From: Pedobacter sp.
GTDB taxonomy: Bacteria > Bacteroidota > Bacteroidia > Sphingobacteriales > Sphingobacteriaceae
Assembly: GCA_025351765.1 (NCBI GenBank)
Contig: JANXVH010000002.1
Span: 1-64,000 of the forward strand
Length of the DNA stretch: 64,000 nt
Direction of reading: 5' to 3'
Numbering within the stretch: position 1 is the stretch's first letter; the number at the start of each line of letters is the position of its first letter. The translations under genes were made by a program, and so were the position numbers. Below are positions 48,719 to 59,110 of the stretch, in pieces. The notes below the pieces were generated by a model. That model was not told where the DNA came from. It was given only the letters and a program-made list of their open reading frames with translations, and did not search any database.

Positions 48719-51186
48719 TGACCATCGAAGAGATCCTGCCTGTTTATAAAGTGGAGCACCAGGCGATGGTCTCCATGCAGGGGGATATTACGGTAGGGTT
48801 TAAGGTGATCTTACCGGAAACCGGGACGCTATCAGCGGATAACTATGAGGCGTTTCACCAGGCCTGGGTAAAAGGGATCAGGGTATTACCGCCGAACAGT
48901 ATTTTGCACAAGAGCGATAAGTTTACCCAGGCAAAGTTTAAGGCTGATTTTGAAAAGGCGGGGGACAATACGCTATCCGAGGCTTCGGAGCGCTTTTTTA
49001 ATGAGCGCCCTTATTTAGATCATGAGTGTATGATCTATCTGACGCAGCAGCCTGCCGGGCGTAAGTTGTCTTCTTCGGCCTATTCCAATATCCTGCGTAA
49101 GTCGATTTCCCCATCGCAGGTGCTGGACGAAAAGAAGTATAAAAACTTCCTTTCGGCCTGCGGCCAGTTTGTACGTATCCTGACCGATAGCGGCTTTGTC
49201 AGCTTGCAAAGGCTGACTGATGATGAACTGGCAGGTACGGCCAACAAAGCCGGTGTGATCGAGCAATATTGTTTTTTGCTGAACCGTGGCCAGCATTCGG
49301 TGATCCGGGATATTCATATCAAGGAGGAGTTGCGTATCGGCGACAAGCATTGCGAACTGTACACGCTTTCCGATGCGGAAGACCTGCCGGCATTCTGCGG
49401 CAGCCGGATCAATTATGATAAGTATTCTACTGACCGTACCAAGTACAGCATTGGTTTTGCTTCGCCATTGGGGCAGCTGTTGGATTGTAACCATATTTAT
49501 AACCAGTTTGTATTTATAGGTGATGCGCAGAAAACGATCAAGGGTTTGGAGGCGAAGAAATTGCGTTTGCAATCCTTATCCGCTTATTCGCGGGAGAATG
49601 CGATTTCGCGGGATGCCTGTAATGATTTTCTGAACGAGGCTATCGGCTCACAGCGTTTACCGGTAAAAGCGCATTTCAATGTGCTGGCCTGGTCGGACGA
49701 TGCGGTAGAACTGGCAGAGCTGAAAAACAAGGTCGGTTCGGCTATGGCGCAAATGGATGCGGTCTGCAAACAGGAAACCGACGGCGCGCCGCAGATCTGG
49801 TATGCGGGGATGCCCGGTAACCAGGCGGACTTTCCCATGAATGATACCTTCGATACGTTCGCGGAGCAGGCCACCTGCTTTTTTAACCTGGAAACGAACT
49901 ACCGTTCCTCGCTTTCTCCTTTCGGGATGCGTTTAGGTGACCGGATATCGGGTTATCCGGTACATGTGGATATTTCTGATGAACCGATGAAATTGGGTTA
50001 TACCACCAACCGGAATAAGTTTATCATAGGCCCTTCCGGTTCGGGCAAGTCTTTTTTCACGAACCACATGGTACGTTCTTACTACGAGCAGGGGGCGCAC
50101 CAGGTCATTGTGGATGTGGGCCACTCTTACAAAGGTCTGTGCGATCTGGTGGGTGGTTATTATTTTACCTATTCCGAGGATAACCCGATCCGCTTTAACC
50201 CATTTTATATTCCTGACGGGGATGTACTGGATACAGAGAAAAAGGAAAGCATTAAAACTTTACTGATCACCCTTTGGAAAAAGGATGATGAATCCTTTAC
50301 CCGTTCGGAGTATGTGGCGATCTCCAATGCTTTGACCCTATATTATGAGCACCTGGCTAAGCATCCCAATCTCTTTGCCTGTTTCAACTCGTTCTACGAC
50401 TTTTTAATGGAAGAGTACCTGCAAGTATTGCAGGACGGTAAGGTACAGCTACGCAACTTTGACATTGACAATTTTCTGTATGTGCTCAATCCTTATTATA
50501 AAGGCGGCGAGTTTGATTACCTGCTGAATGCTACCGAAAACCTGGATTTGTTGGGCCAGCGGCTGGTGATCTTTGAAATTGACAAGTGCAAGGATCATCC
50601 GATTTTATTTCCGGTCATTACGATCATCATCATGGAGCTGTTCATCAGCAAAATGCGCAAGCTGAAAGGGATACGTAAGGTTTTGCTTTTGGAAGAGGTC
50701 TGGAAATCAATAGCTAAGGAGGGTATGGCCACCTACATCCAATACCTTTTTAAGACGGTTAGAAAATTCTTTGGGGAAGCTATTGTGGTTACGCAGGAGA
50801 TCGAGGATATGCTGAGTTCGGCTATTGTTAAAAAGGCGATTGTCGGTAATGCGGATTGTAAGATCCTGCTTGACCAGAGCAAGTATCAGAATAAGTTCGA
50901 TGAGATACAGGCTTTGCTGGGCTTGAATGACAAAGAAAAGGCGCAGATTCTGAGTATGAACAAGGCCAATGACCCCACTAAGAAATACAAGGAAGTATTC
51001 ATATCCCTGGGTAATCAGAGTTCTAAGGTTTACCGCACAGAAGTGAGTTTGATCGAGTATTTGGCCTATACCACCGAAGAAAAAGAAAAGATGAAAGTTC
51101 AGGAATACGCTGCGAGGTTCGGCGATATCCGCAAGGGGATCGCCGCCCTCGCAGCTGACATTCAAAACGGCGCAATTACATTATAA
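48715..51186 (+). CDS. traG: TraG family conjugation ATPase (VirB4-like)
   Basis: Walker A NKFIIGPSGSGKSFFTNHMVRSYYEQGAHQVIVDVGHSYKGL, KVLLLEEVWKSIAKEGMATYIQYLFKTVRKF. Confidence 0.96.
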   Translation: MMTIEEILPVYKVEHQAMVSMQGDITVGFKVILPETGTLSADNYEAFHQAWVKGIRVLPPNSILHKSDKFTQAKFKADFEKAGDNTLSEASERFFNERPYLDHECMIYLTQQPAGRKLSSSAYSNILRKSISPSQVLDEKKYKNFLSACGQFVRILTDSGFVSLQRLTDDELAGTANKAGVIEQYCFLLNRGQHSVIRDIHIKEELRIGDKHCELYTLSDAEDLPAFCGSRINYDKYSTDRTKYSIGFASPLGQLLDCNHIYNQFVFIGDAQKTIKGLEAKKLRLQSLSAYSRENAISRDACNDFLNEAIGSQRLPVKAHFNVLAWSDDAVELAELKNKVGSAMAQMDAVCKQETDGAPQIWYAGMPGNQADFPMNDTFDTFAEQATCFFNLETNYRSSLSPFGMRLGDRISGYPVHVDISDEPMKLGYTTNRNKFIIGPSGSGKSFFTNHMVRSYYEQGAHQVIVDVGHSYKGLCDLVGGYYFTYSEDNPIRFNPFYIPDGDVLDTEKKESIKTLLITLWKKDDESFTRSEYVAISNALTLYYEHLAKHPNLFACFNSFYDFLMEEYLQVLQDGKVQLRNFDIDNFLYVLNPYYKGGEFDYLLNATENLDLLGQRLVIFEIDKCKDHPILFPVITIIIMELFISKMRKLKGIRKVLLLEEVWKSIAKEGMATYIQYLFKTVRKFFGEAIVVTQEIEDMLSSAIVKKAIVGNADCKILLDQSKYQNKFDEIQALLGLNDKEKAQILSMNKANDPTKKYKEVFISLGNQSSKVYRTEVSLIEYLAYTTEEKEKMKVQEYAARFGDIRKGIAALAADIQNGAITL

Positions 51187-51202
51187 ACTTTTAATTATCA
51201 AC

Positions 51203-51595
51203 ATGATGGAAACGACATTAAAATTAAACACCGCTATTATCCTTTTGGCTTTAACCGCTTTATTCTTTGGTGCCTGTAAAGGCGGTCATTCCCCGGCTGC
51301 TATGGCAGGAACCTATGCAAATCATGCCGCCGGTGAATTCAGTATCGCTGATGATACCCTGGTAGTGGAACATGACCAGGATCAGCACTATTTCATCCAT
51401 CGTAAAACCGGTTATAAAGTATTGGATGATAAAGGCAAAGCGGGTAAACTAAAGCTGGAAGCTGAAGAATGGAAAGCGGTTTATGACCCTAACACCGGGG
51501 TGATGACCGAGAGCCGTAAAGGCAGGGTGATCTCCTTTGAAGCTTCAAAAGGTTTACTAATGCTGGAAAATAGCAGCTACCGGCGAATCAATTAA
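51203..51595 (+). CDS. conjugation-operon lipoprotein
   Basis: LFFGACKGG lipobox; lies between traG and the traI-like genes. Confidence 0.6.
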   Translation: MMETTLKLNTAIILLALTALFFGACKGGHSPAAMAGTYANHAAGEFSIADDTLVVEHDQDQHYFIHRKTGYKVLDDKGKAGKLKLEAEEWKAVYDPNTGVMTESRKGRVISFEASKGLLMLENSSYRRIN

Positions 51596-51606
51596 ATTAT
51601 TAATCT

Positions 51607-52308
51607 ATGAACAAACTAAAGAGAATGATGAGAACCTATATGGTTGTCCTGCCACTCAGTGCCACAATACTACTGACTGCATTACCCTCCGGGGCAAGTG
51701 CACAGTTCATTATTGTGGATGTGATCAAAGCGGGCATAAAAAAAGTGATCAAAGCGATGGACCTGAAGGTGCAGCGCTTACAGAATAAAACCATTTGGCT
51801 GCAAAATGCGCAGAAAGTGGTGGAGAACCAGTTATCCAAATTCAAGCTTGACGAAATATCCGATTGGACAGAGCGGCAGCGGAAACTCTATGCGGAGTAT
51901 TATGATGAACTGGTCAAAGTTAAATCTATGATCGCCACCTACCAGCGCATCAAAGACCTGGCGGAAACGCAGGCTGACATTGTTAAGGAATACCAATGGG
52001 CAAGTAGCTTATTTAATAAGGACAAGCATTTCAGCCCGGAGGAACTGGTCCATATGCAGGAGGTGTACAGGGGTATTTTGGATGCCAGTATCAAGAACCT
52101 GGATCAGGTCTTTATGGTGATCAATTCCTTTAAAACGCAAATGACCGATGCGAAACGGCTGGAACTCATTGGGTCAGCGGCGGGTAAAATGGATACCAAT
52201 TACGCGGATTTGCGGGAATTCAACCAGCAGAACATTACGCTGTCAGTTCAGCGTTCAAGATCCGCTTTGGAGATCAAAACTTTAAAGGAGGTGTATGAGG
52301 TTCACTAG
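51607..52308 (+). CDS. TraI-like conjugal transfer protein (paralogue 1 of 3)
   Basis: Signal peptide; coiled, helical; NLDQVFMVINSFKTQMTDAKRLELIG motif shared with the next two genes. Confidence 0.65.
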   Translation: MNKLKRMMRTYMVVLPLSATILLTALPSGASAQFIIVDVIKAGIKKVIKAMDLKVQRLQNKTIWLQNAQKVVENQLSKFKLDEISDWTERQRKLYAEYYDELVKVKSMIATYQRIKDLAETQADIVKEYQWASSLFNKDKHFSPEELVHMQEVYRGILDASIKNLDQVFMVINSFKTQMTDAKRLELIGSAAGKMDTNYADLREFNQQNITLSVQRSRSALEIKTLKEVYEVH

Positions 52309-54830
52309 CAAAAAGATCAGCTTATGCCTGCTTTGCCTGTTGGGGAGTATGGCTATAGGCCATGCGCAAACGTTCGGAGAGTGGTGTGTGTCATGAACTT
52401 TTGCTGAAGAATAAACAGCAAAAGGTGCTATGTAAAAGATGAGGGAAGGCCCCTCGGATTCGGCTTACAGGAGCCGTTTCCAAACCGGTGTATGCGGCTT
52501 TGGTAAAGAGCTAAGGTCGTGAGCGATACATTAAAAGTCAGTTTAGAACTGGCAGGTAACTATACAAAAGGCGACCGCAAGGGAATCATCATTGAGGTAT
52601 CGTAACGAATATATTGATGTCAAAACCAGGTACACCATTCGACCTGGGACAAGCTTGGAGGCAACCTGTTTATCGACCAAGCGGCATCCGGTATAAAGAT
52701 GGCGCGAGTTGTATGGAGGCTTTTACATGGAACATGAGAACCTGCCGTTGGGTGCTAAGGGAGAAGTTCAAGCAGAGGACCTGTTAGAACCAGAGTACCA
52801 ATACCAGCGACAGGGGCGGACTGATTCGTAGTAGTGATGAAGCTCTTGTAATGAGAGTGGAGCAAAGGGATCAGCTTATTCAGCAAATGGATTTAAACAA
52901 CTAATTAAAATTAGGAGGAAGTAATGAAAGGCGCAAAGTCAATTAACATTTCTAAAAGACTTGTAATGGAGGCGTACAAAAGAGTTAAAGCAAACAAAGG
53001 CACAGCCGGGGTCGATGATGTAACGATTGACAAGTTTGAAGAAAACTTGCAAAACAATCTTTACAAGATTTGGAACCGGATGAGTTCAGGATGCTACATG
53101 CCAAAGCCAGTTCTGTTGGTAGAAATACCAAAAATGGGTGGCGGCAAAAGACCACTTGGTATTCCTACTGTTGGTGACCGGGTGGCACAGATGGTCGTGG
53201 TTTTATTATTAGAACCACATGTAGAGCCGCATTTTCATGACGATTCGTATGCGTTCAGGCCCCAGAGGTCAGCGCATGGAGCAATTCAAGCAGCTGTTAT
53301 CCGTTGCCGGACTAATCCGTGGGTACTCGACTTAGATATCAGGAAATTCTTTGATACTATCGACCATACTCTACTGATCAAGGCAATCGAAAAACATGCG
53401 CCTGATTCATGGATGCTACTTTACATCAAAAGATGGCTAAATGTGCCTTACCAGCTAAAGGACGGTTCTTTAAAGGAAAGAGAAATGGGTGTACCACAAG
53501 GTTCTGTAATCGGACCAATACTGGCAAACCTGTTTCTGCACTACGCATTCGACTTATGGATGAAACGGACTTATCCGGAGATTCTATTTGAACGTTACGC
53601 AGATGATTGTATCATCCATTGCAAAACGAGCGGACAGGTAATGCACCTGAAAGGAGCCATTCAAGAACGGTTGAAACAATGCAAGCTTGAATTAAATGAG
53701 GCTAAAACACAAATTGTGTATTGCCGGTCAAGCAACATGCGGGAAAACTATGAAAATACCCAATTTGATTTTCTTGGGTACACTTTCATGCCACGCTGGG
53801 CTAAAAACGGTAGTGGACAAGTCTTTACAGGCTTTGGAGCAGCAGTAAGCAAGAATGCTATGAAAAGCATGTCAGCAAGAATGCAGCTTTGGAAGCCCAG
53901 CGAGCTTGTTCGTCTGTCTCTGGAAGAACTTGCCAATAAAATGAACCCGGTCATTCAAGGCTGGATAAATTATTATGGGAAGTCCTATCCGTCGCAGTTA
54001 CGCAAATTCCTGCAATTACTAAATTACAGGTTAGCGCATTGGGTTCGTAGGAAATTTAAGCGGTTCGAAGGACGAAAAATGGCATCTCTGTATTGGCTTG
54101 GGCGCATAGCCCGAAATACGCCAACACTATTTGCACATTGGAAGTGGGACGTATTACCGCCAACAACTCGGGGAAAAGCCGAGTTGAATGTTGACCGAAT
54201 AAGAAGAGCCGTATGAGAGGAGACTTTCACGTACGGTTCTGTGAGAGGTTCGTGGTGAGATTCCACTTACCTACTCGACGGAACCAAAAAAGTACGCAAA
54301 AGAAATACCTGCTCCAGCAGATCGCGGCTTTACAGGTCTACACGGGCTTCCTGCAAAAAGGTTACGGTATCGTGCATTCGGGATTAAATACGATCCGCGA
54401 TATTACTGATGGGGAGTTTAAGCTGCATACCGCTTATATCAGTTCCCTGGCCCAAGTTAACCCGGTGATCCGCAATGACAAGCGGGTGAATGCGATGATC
54501 TCCATGCAAACAGAGATCGTGGACGCTTTTAACAGTATAAAAAACGGTGTGCTGTCAGCGGATAACCAAGCTTATGTGAACGAGGTTAGGCAACTGGCAC
54601 TTTCTGATTGCAGCAAAGACCTGGAAGAGCTGGAACTGGTCATTACTTCTGGCAAAGTGCAAATGATGGATGATGAACGCCTAGAAAGATTAGGTAAAGT
54701 GTATGATCGTACCCTGGATAAATATGCCTTTACGCAGCATTTTGCCAATGAGGTAAGTATGATGATTTTGCAAAGCACGGGTGAACAACAGGACATTAAA
54801 TCATTAAGGAGGTATTATGATACGAATTAA
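52295..54830 (+). CDS. periplasmic conjugation protein (paralogue 2 of 3) split by a group II intron; exons 52295-52385 and 54280-54830
   Basis: Conceptual splicing gives MRFTSKKISLCLLCLLGSMAIGHAQTFGEW-W-NQKSTQKKYLLQQIAALQVYTGFLQKGYGIVHSGLNTIRDITDGEF... in one uninterrupted frame. Confidence 0.85.
52386..54279 (+). mobile_element. group II intron
   Basis: 5' end GTGTG (GUGYG), LtrA-type ORF inside, domain V-like GAGCCGTATGAGAGGAGACTTTCACGTACGGTTCT (about 54206-54241), 3' end ...CCTACTCGAC. Removal restores the host reading frame. Confidence 0.93.
52924..54216 (+). CDS. ltrA: group II intron reverse transcriptase/maturase
   Basis: RT motifs KPRPLGIP-like GGGKRPLGIPTVGDRVAQ, VLDLDIRKFFDTIDH, GVPQGSVIGPILANLFLHYAFD, FERYADDCIIHC; maturase domain ends RRAV*. 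Confidence 0.97.
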   Translation: MKGAKSINISKRLVMEAYKRVKANKGTAGVDDVTIDKFEENLQNNLYKIWNRMSSGCYMPKPVLLVEIPKMGGGKRPLGIPTVGDRVAQMVVVLLLEPHVEPHFHDDSYAFRPQRSAHGAIQAAVIRCRTNPWVLDLDIRKFFDTIDHTLLIKAIEKHAPDSWMLLYIKRWLNVPYQLKDGSLKEREMGVPQGSVIGPILANLFLHYAFDLWMKRTYPEILFERYADDCIIHCKTSGQVMHLKGAIQERLKQCKLELNEAKTQIVYCRSSNMRENYENTQFDFLGYTFMPRWAKNGSGQVFTGFGAAVSKNAMKSMSARMQLWKPSELVRLSLEELANKMNPVIQGWINYYGKSYPSQLRKFLQLLNYRLAHWVRRKFKRFEGRKMASLYWLGRIARNTPTLFAHWKWDVLPPTTRGKAELNVDRIRRAV

Positions 54831-55461
54831 ACAGGTGCTGATGCTGGCAATAACCATTTGCCTCTCCGCTTTTACCTTTCAGCGTTCTTATGGGCAAGCG
54901 ACAGAGATACAGCAGCTGTTACTCAACGTGGAAAAACTGGCGCAGTTTAAAGCCATTCTTTCCGATATGAAAAAGGGCTATACCATTTTATCGACCGGCT
55001 ACAATTCAGTGAAGAACATCGCCCAGGGTAATTTTAGCCTGCATGAAACATTTCTGGACGGCCTGATGCTGGTCAGCCCGGAGATCAGGCGGTATTATAG
55101 GATCGCTGATATTATTACGGATCAGTCGAGTATTGTTTCGGAATACAGTTCAGCTTATAAGCGGTTCAATGCGGGAGGTAATTTCAATGCATCGGAAATG
55201 AATTACCTGGGCAAGGTTTACAGCCAGCTTTTCAAACAGAGCTTGGAAAATCTCGATGGGCTGATCCTGGTCATCACCGTAAACAAGCTGCGGATGAGTG
55301 ATGATGAACGCCTTCGGGCCATTTACGGGATAGCTGCCGATACACAGGACAAACTGATCTTCCTGCGGTCATTTAACAGGCAGACGGACATTTTGAACAT
55401 CCAACGGCAAAAAGAAAGAAACGACCTATCCGGTACAGCGAAGTACTATAACCTTAATTAA
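54817..55461 (+). CDS. periplasmic conjugation protein (paralogue 3 of 3)
   Basis: LSDMKKGYTILSTGYNSVKNIAQGNFSLHETFLDGL and NLDGLILVITVNKLRMSDDERLRAI parallel the preceding gene. Confidence 0.7.
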   Translation: MIRIKQVLMLAITICLSAFTFQRSYGQATEIQQLLLNVEKLAQFKAILSDMKKGYTILSTGYNSVKNIAQGNFSLHETFLDGLMLVSPEIRRYYRIADIITDQSSIVSEYSSAYKRFNAGGNFNASEMNYLGKVYSQLFKQSLENLDGLILVITVNKLRMSDDERLRAIYGIAADTQDKLIFLRSFNRQTDILNIQRQKERNDLSGTAKYYNLN

Positions 55462-55467
55462 AAGCGC

Positions 55468-56667
55468 ATGAAAAAATTACTGAATAACTCCTCTGCCAGT
55501 TGGCGGAGGCTGGGGGGGCTGTTGTTGTTATTTCTTTTACCTTCCCTTTCCCATGCACAGGGACTGGCAAATTCCATCAGCGGCTTGCAGCCGGTGCTGG
55601 ATCATGTCTACAACGATATGCTGCCGCTTTGCAGCAAGCTTATCGGCGTAGCCCGTGGGCTAGCCGGATTTGGTGCGCTCTGGTATATCTCCAGCCGGGT
55701 ATGGCGGCAAATTGCCGCCGCAGAACCTATCGACTTTTACCCTTTGTTGCGCCCTTTCGCCCTGGGCATGGCGATCATTCTTTTTCCGATGGTCATCGCC
55801 TTGATGAATGGGATATTACAACCCGTCGTTACGGCAACCGGTGGCATGGTGAAAGATTCGGATAACGCCATTGCAGCACTCCTGAAACAAAAGGAAGCCG
55901 CTGTAAAGCAAAGCAAGCAATGGCAGATGTATGTCGGGGACAGTGGGAATGGAGATAGCGATAAGTGGTACAAATACACGCATCCTAAAGACCCGGACAG
56001 GGAAAAGGAAGGCATGTTTGAAGGCTTGGGCAATGATGTAAAGTTTTACATGGATAAGGCCAGCTATAATTTTCGGAATAACATCAAACAGTGGATGTCG
56101 GAGATCTTACAAGTGCTGTTTGCCGCTGCCGCGCTTTGTATCAATACCATCCGCACCTTTTATTTGATCGTGCTGGCCATACTTGGGCCATTGGTATTCG
56201 GCTTTGCCGTCTTTGACGGTTTCCAGCACACGCTGACCGTTTGGATCGCCCGTTATGTCAACATTTTTATGTGGCTGCCGGTCGCTAATATCTTCGGTAG
56301 TATCCTCGGGAAAATCCAGGAAAACATGCTGAAGATCGATATTTCACAGATCGGGCGGCAGGGCGATACCTTTTTCAGCACTTCAGACACGGCGTATCTC
56401 GTGTTCATGTTGATCGGTATTGTCGGGTATTTCACTGTACCCAATGTAGCGAATTACATTGTTCATGCAGGTGGCGGTAATGCCCTGCTGCAAAAGGTGA
56501 ACACCCTGGTGATCGGTGGCAGCAGTACCATTTCCTCCACTTTATCCGGCGCAGGCGGAATGGCTTCTGACGCCCTGGGCAACGGCAGGGAAAATGTCAG
56601 CAACAGTATGGCGGCCAATTCCATGAATGAGGATTATTTCAAAGACAAATTATCCGGTAAATCTTAA
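55468..56667 (+). CDS. traJ: conjugative transposon protein TraJ
   Basis: Multi-TM: LIGVARGLAGFGALWYISSRVWRQIAAAEPIDFYPLLRPFALGMAI...FTVPNVANYIVHAGGGNALL; tra order. Confidence 0.88.
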   Translation: MKKLLNNSSASWRRLGGLLLLFLLPSLSHAQGLANSISGLQPVLDHVYNDMLPLCSKLIGVARGLAGFGALWYISSRVWRQIAAAEPIDFYPLLRPFALGMAIILFPMVIALMNGILQPVVTATGGMVKDSDNAIAALLKQKEAAVKQSKQWQMYVGDSGNGDSDKWYKYTHPKDPDREKEGMFEGLGNDVKFYMDKASYNFRNNIKQWMSEILQVLFAAAALCINTIRTFYLIVLAILGPLVFGFAVFDGFQHTLTVWIARYVNIFMWLPVANIFGSILGKIQENMLKIDISQIGRQGDTFFSTSDTAYLVFMLIGIVGYFTVPNVANYIVHAGGGNALLQKVNTLVIGGSSTISSTLSGAGGMASDALGNGRENVSNSMAANSMNEDYFKDKLSGKS

Positions 56668-56677
56668 ACCCTAACTT

Positions 56678-57301
56678 ATGTTCACACAACTTAGAAATAT
56701 TGATACGGCTTTTCAGCACATTAAACGCTTTAGCATTTTTTTGATACTGGCTTGCGTAGGGATCTCCTGTTTTGCGGTTTGGAAGAGCTTTAATATGGTA
56801 GCCAACGTCCAGGCGAAGATCTACATCCTTGCAAATGGCAAGGCCATAGAAGCATTTTCTGCAGAGCGGAAGGATAATGTAATGGTCGAGAGCCGCGACC
56901 ACATTAAAATGTTTCATCACTGGTTCTTTACCCTTGACCCGGATGACAAGGTGATCGAAAGTAATATGAACAAAGCTTTGAACCTCGCGGATGAAAGTGC
57001 CAAAAAGCAGTACGAGAACTTACGGGAGGCAGGGTATTACAATAATATCATTTCCGCTAATATCTCTCAGGAGATCGAAGTGGACAGTGTACAGTTGGAC
57101 ATTAACCAGTATCCTTTTTACTTCAAGTGCTACGCTACCCAAAAGCTGATCCGTTCCAGTTCTACGGTTACCCGCAAGCTGGTTACCCAGGGCTATTTAC
57201 GCAATGTCAGCCGTTCGGATAACAATCCGCATGGTTTCCTTATACAGAAATGGGAAACCCTGCTCAATACCGATGTTGACCCTAAAGCAGTTCAGCCATG
57301 A
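56678..57301 (+). CDS. traK: conjugative transposon protein TraK
   Basis: MFTQLRNIDTAFQHIKRFSIFLIL..VESRDHIKMFHHWFFTLDPDDKVIESNMNKALNLAD; VirB8-like position. Confidence 0.9.
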   Translation: MFTQLRNIDTAFQHIKRFSIFLILACVGISCFAVWKSFNMVANVQAKIYILANGKAIEAFSAERKDNVMVESRDHIKMFHHWFFTLDPDDKVIESNMNKALNLADESAKKQYENLREAGYYNNIISANISQEIEVDSVQLDINQYPFYFKCYATQKLIRSSSTVTRKLVTQGYLRNVSRSDNNPHGFLIQKWETLLNTDVDPKAVQP

Positions 57302-57519
57302 GGATATTTAAAAAGAGGCCGCATTTATTGACTGCCAGGCAGGAAAAGACCGCAGGAAAAATAGCGGGCGGTATCCTGAAAGGCCAGCGTAAGGCTGCGG
57401 ATTACCTCAACAAAAAGACGGCGGATATTTCCGGTAAACGCTGGATGCTTTTGCTCATGGCTTTTTGCGCGGCATTCGGGAGTTATTGCCTGTATCTGCT
57501 GATGCAGGTATTTCCTTGA
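57298..57519 (+). CDS. traL: TraL-like small membrane protein
   Basis: Position between TraK and TraM; one C-terminal TM helix. Confidence 0.6.
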   Translation: MRIFKKRPHLLTARQEKTAGKIAGGILKGQRKAADYLNKKTADISGKRWMLLLMAFCAAFGSYCLYLLMQVFP

Positions 57520-57546
57520 TTATTCACCATTTAAAAACAATATTTT

Positions 57547-58650
57547 ATGAAAAAACAAAAAACCGAGCCCAGGCGAGCTCTTGAGCGCCTTTCAAAAACA
57601 AATGATGGGCGAAAAATTGACAAGCGCAGGATCTTATTGTTCCTGCCATTATTCCTGCTGCCATTTGCAGCACTGGCCTTTTACGCCCTGGGGGGCGGTA
57701 ACAAAGCAGCCACTGAAAACACGGCATCCGCAAAAGGGATCAACACCATTTTGCCCGATGCGCAATTCAAAAAAGTAGTGCCTACAGATAAGATGGCTAT
57801 CTATGAGCTGACGAAGAACGATACCGCGCATGCTGATCAAAACAGCATTAAAGAGGTAGCAGGTCAGTTAGGGTTTAGCGAGGTCAATGAGCCGCAGACC
57901 AAACAGATCCAATCAAAGCTGGCAGCTATTAACCGGGAGATCAGTACACCGGTTAGACCATCAAAAAGCTATGCTGATGCAGGCCGGGGTCCGGCACCGG
58001 ATAACGCGCCTGTATCCAAAGATATATCCCGCTTGGAAGGCCTGATGAAGAACATGCAGCAAAACGGTAGTGATAATGATCCTGAAATGGCGCAGCTCAA
58101 TACCCTTATGGATAAAATACTGGCTGCGCAGAATCCCGGAAGGGCCAAAGAAAGGCAGGTAATACCAGGAACTGCGGTACCTGACAGTTTATTTAAAGCG
58201 ATACCTGCTGTTATCGAGGGCAACCAAAAGGCTACCGAGGGTTCCGTTGTTAAACTAAGATTATTGGATACCATTACCCTTAACGGGCAGCTCATCCCAA
58301 AAGGGTATTTCATTTATGGACTGGCGGCATTCAGTAACCAGCGCCTGAACCTGGAGATCAAAAATATCCGCTTAGGCACTTCTATTATCCCGGTCAGCCT
58401 GACCGTATTTGATAAAACAGATGCGATGGTGGGTATCAATGCCCCGGATGCCTTATTGACCGATGCTGTTAATACAGGCAGCACCGATGCCATCGGAAGT
58501 ATTGGTTTGGGCTTTGACCAGAGCCTGACCACACAGATCGCGGGTGCCGGCATTGATGCGGCGAAAGGTTTGCTGACTAAAAAGCTAAAGCGGATCAAGC
58601 AAAAGCTGAAAGCGGGATATCCGCTGTTGCTGCGTATCAATAAACGATAG
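57547..58650 (+). CDS. traM: conjugative transposon protein TraM
   Basis: N-terminal TM; VVKLRLLDTITLNGQLIPKGYFIYGLAAFSNQRLNLEIKNIRLGTSIIPVSLTVFD (VirB10-like). Confidence 0.88.
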   Translation: MKKQKTEPRRALERLSKTNDGRKIDKRRILLFLPLFLLPFAALAFYALGGGNKAATENTASAKGINTILPDAQFKKVVPTDKMAIYELTKNDTAHADQNSIKEVAGQLGFSEVNEPQTKQIQSKLAAINREISTPVRPSKSYADAGRGPAPDNAPVSKDISRLEGLMKNMQQNGSDNDPEMAQLNTLMDKILAAQNPGRAKERQVIPGTAVPDSLFKAIPAVIEGNQKATEGSVVKLRLLDTITLNGQLIPKGYFIYGLAAFSNQRLNLEIKNIRLGTSIIPVSLTVFDKTDAMVGINAPDALLTDAVNTGSTDAIGSIGLGFDQSLTTQIAGAGIDAAKGLLTKKLKRIKQKLKAGYPLLLRINKR

Positions 58651-58660
58651 ATCAAATAGG

Positions 58661-59107
58661 ATGAGTAATAGGGAGAAAGAAGTTCAGGACATATTACCCT
58701 TGATAAAGGCCTGCGGTTTGTATGATAAAGCACTGAAAGAACGATTGCTTGGCTTTCCGGAAAGTAGGACTGATCTGTATGAGGTCATTGTCAACAAGAA
58801 AATTAATGGACAGGCGGTGATTGTAAAACTCGATATCAGGTCAAGCAAAGATGGCGGCTTAGCATTCGGGGGATATGACCTGCTCTTAAAAAGGCAGCAA
58901 AAGGAGTTTGAGCATTTCCTGACCAATGGTGTCGATACAAAAGCACTGGAGAACAGGATGGCGGGGATTAACTGGCGGGAACACCCGGATCATTTTATCA
59001 CCGCTGAGGAGGCCGTTAAAGACCCCGGTTTGAAAAAAATGCAGGAGGTATTCCATGAACTGGAAAAGTTCACCGCGAACTATTTGCAGCGCAATGAGGA
59101 ATACTAA
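58661..59107 (+). CDS. conjugation-associated hypothetical protein
   Basis: Intact ORF collinear with the tra genes. Confidence 0.55.
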   Translation: MSNREKEVQDILPLIKACGLYDKALKERLLGFPESRTDLYEVIVNKKINGQAVIVKLDIRSSKDGGLAFGGYDLLLKRQQKEFEHFLTNGVDTKALENRMAGINWREHPDHFITAEEAVKDPGLKKMQEVFHELEKFTANYLQRNEEY

Positions 59108-59110
59108 TAC

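Noticed and set aside
49015-49572. 185-aa minus-strand ORF within traG
   Set aside because: Shadow frame of the TraG ATPase.
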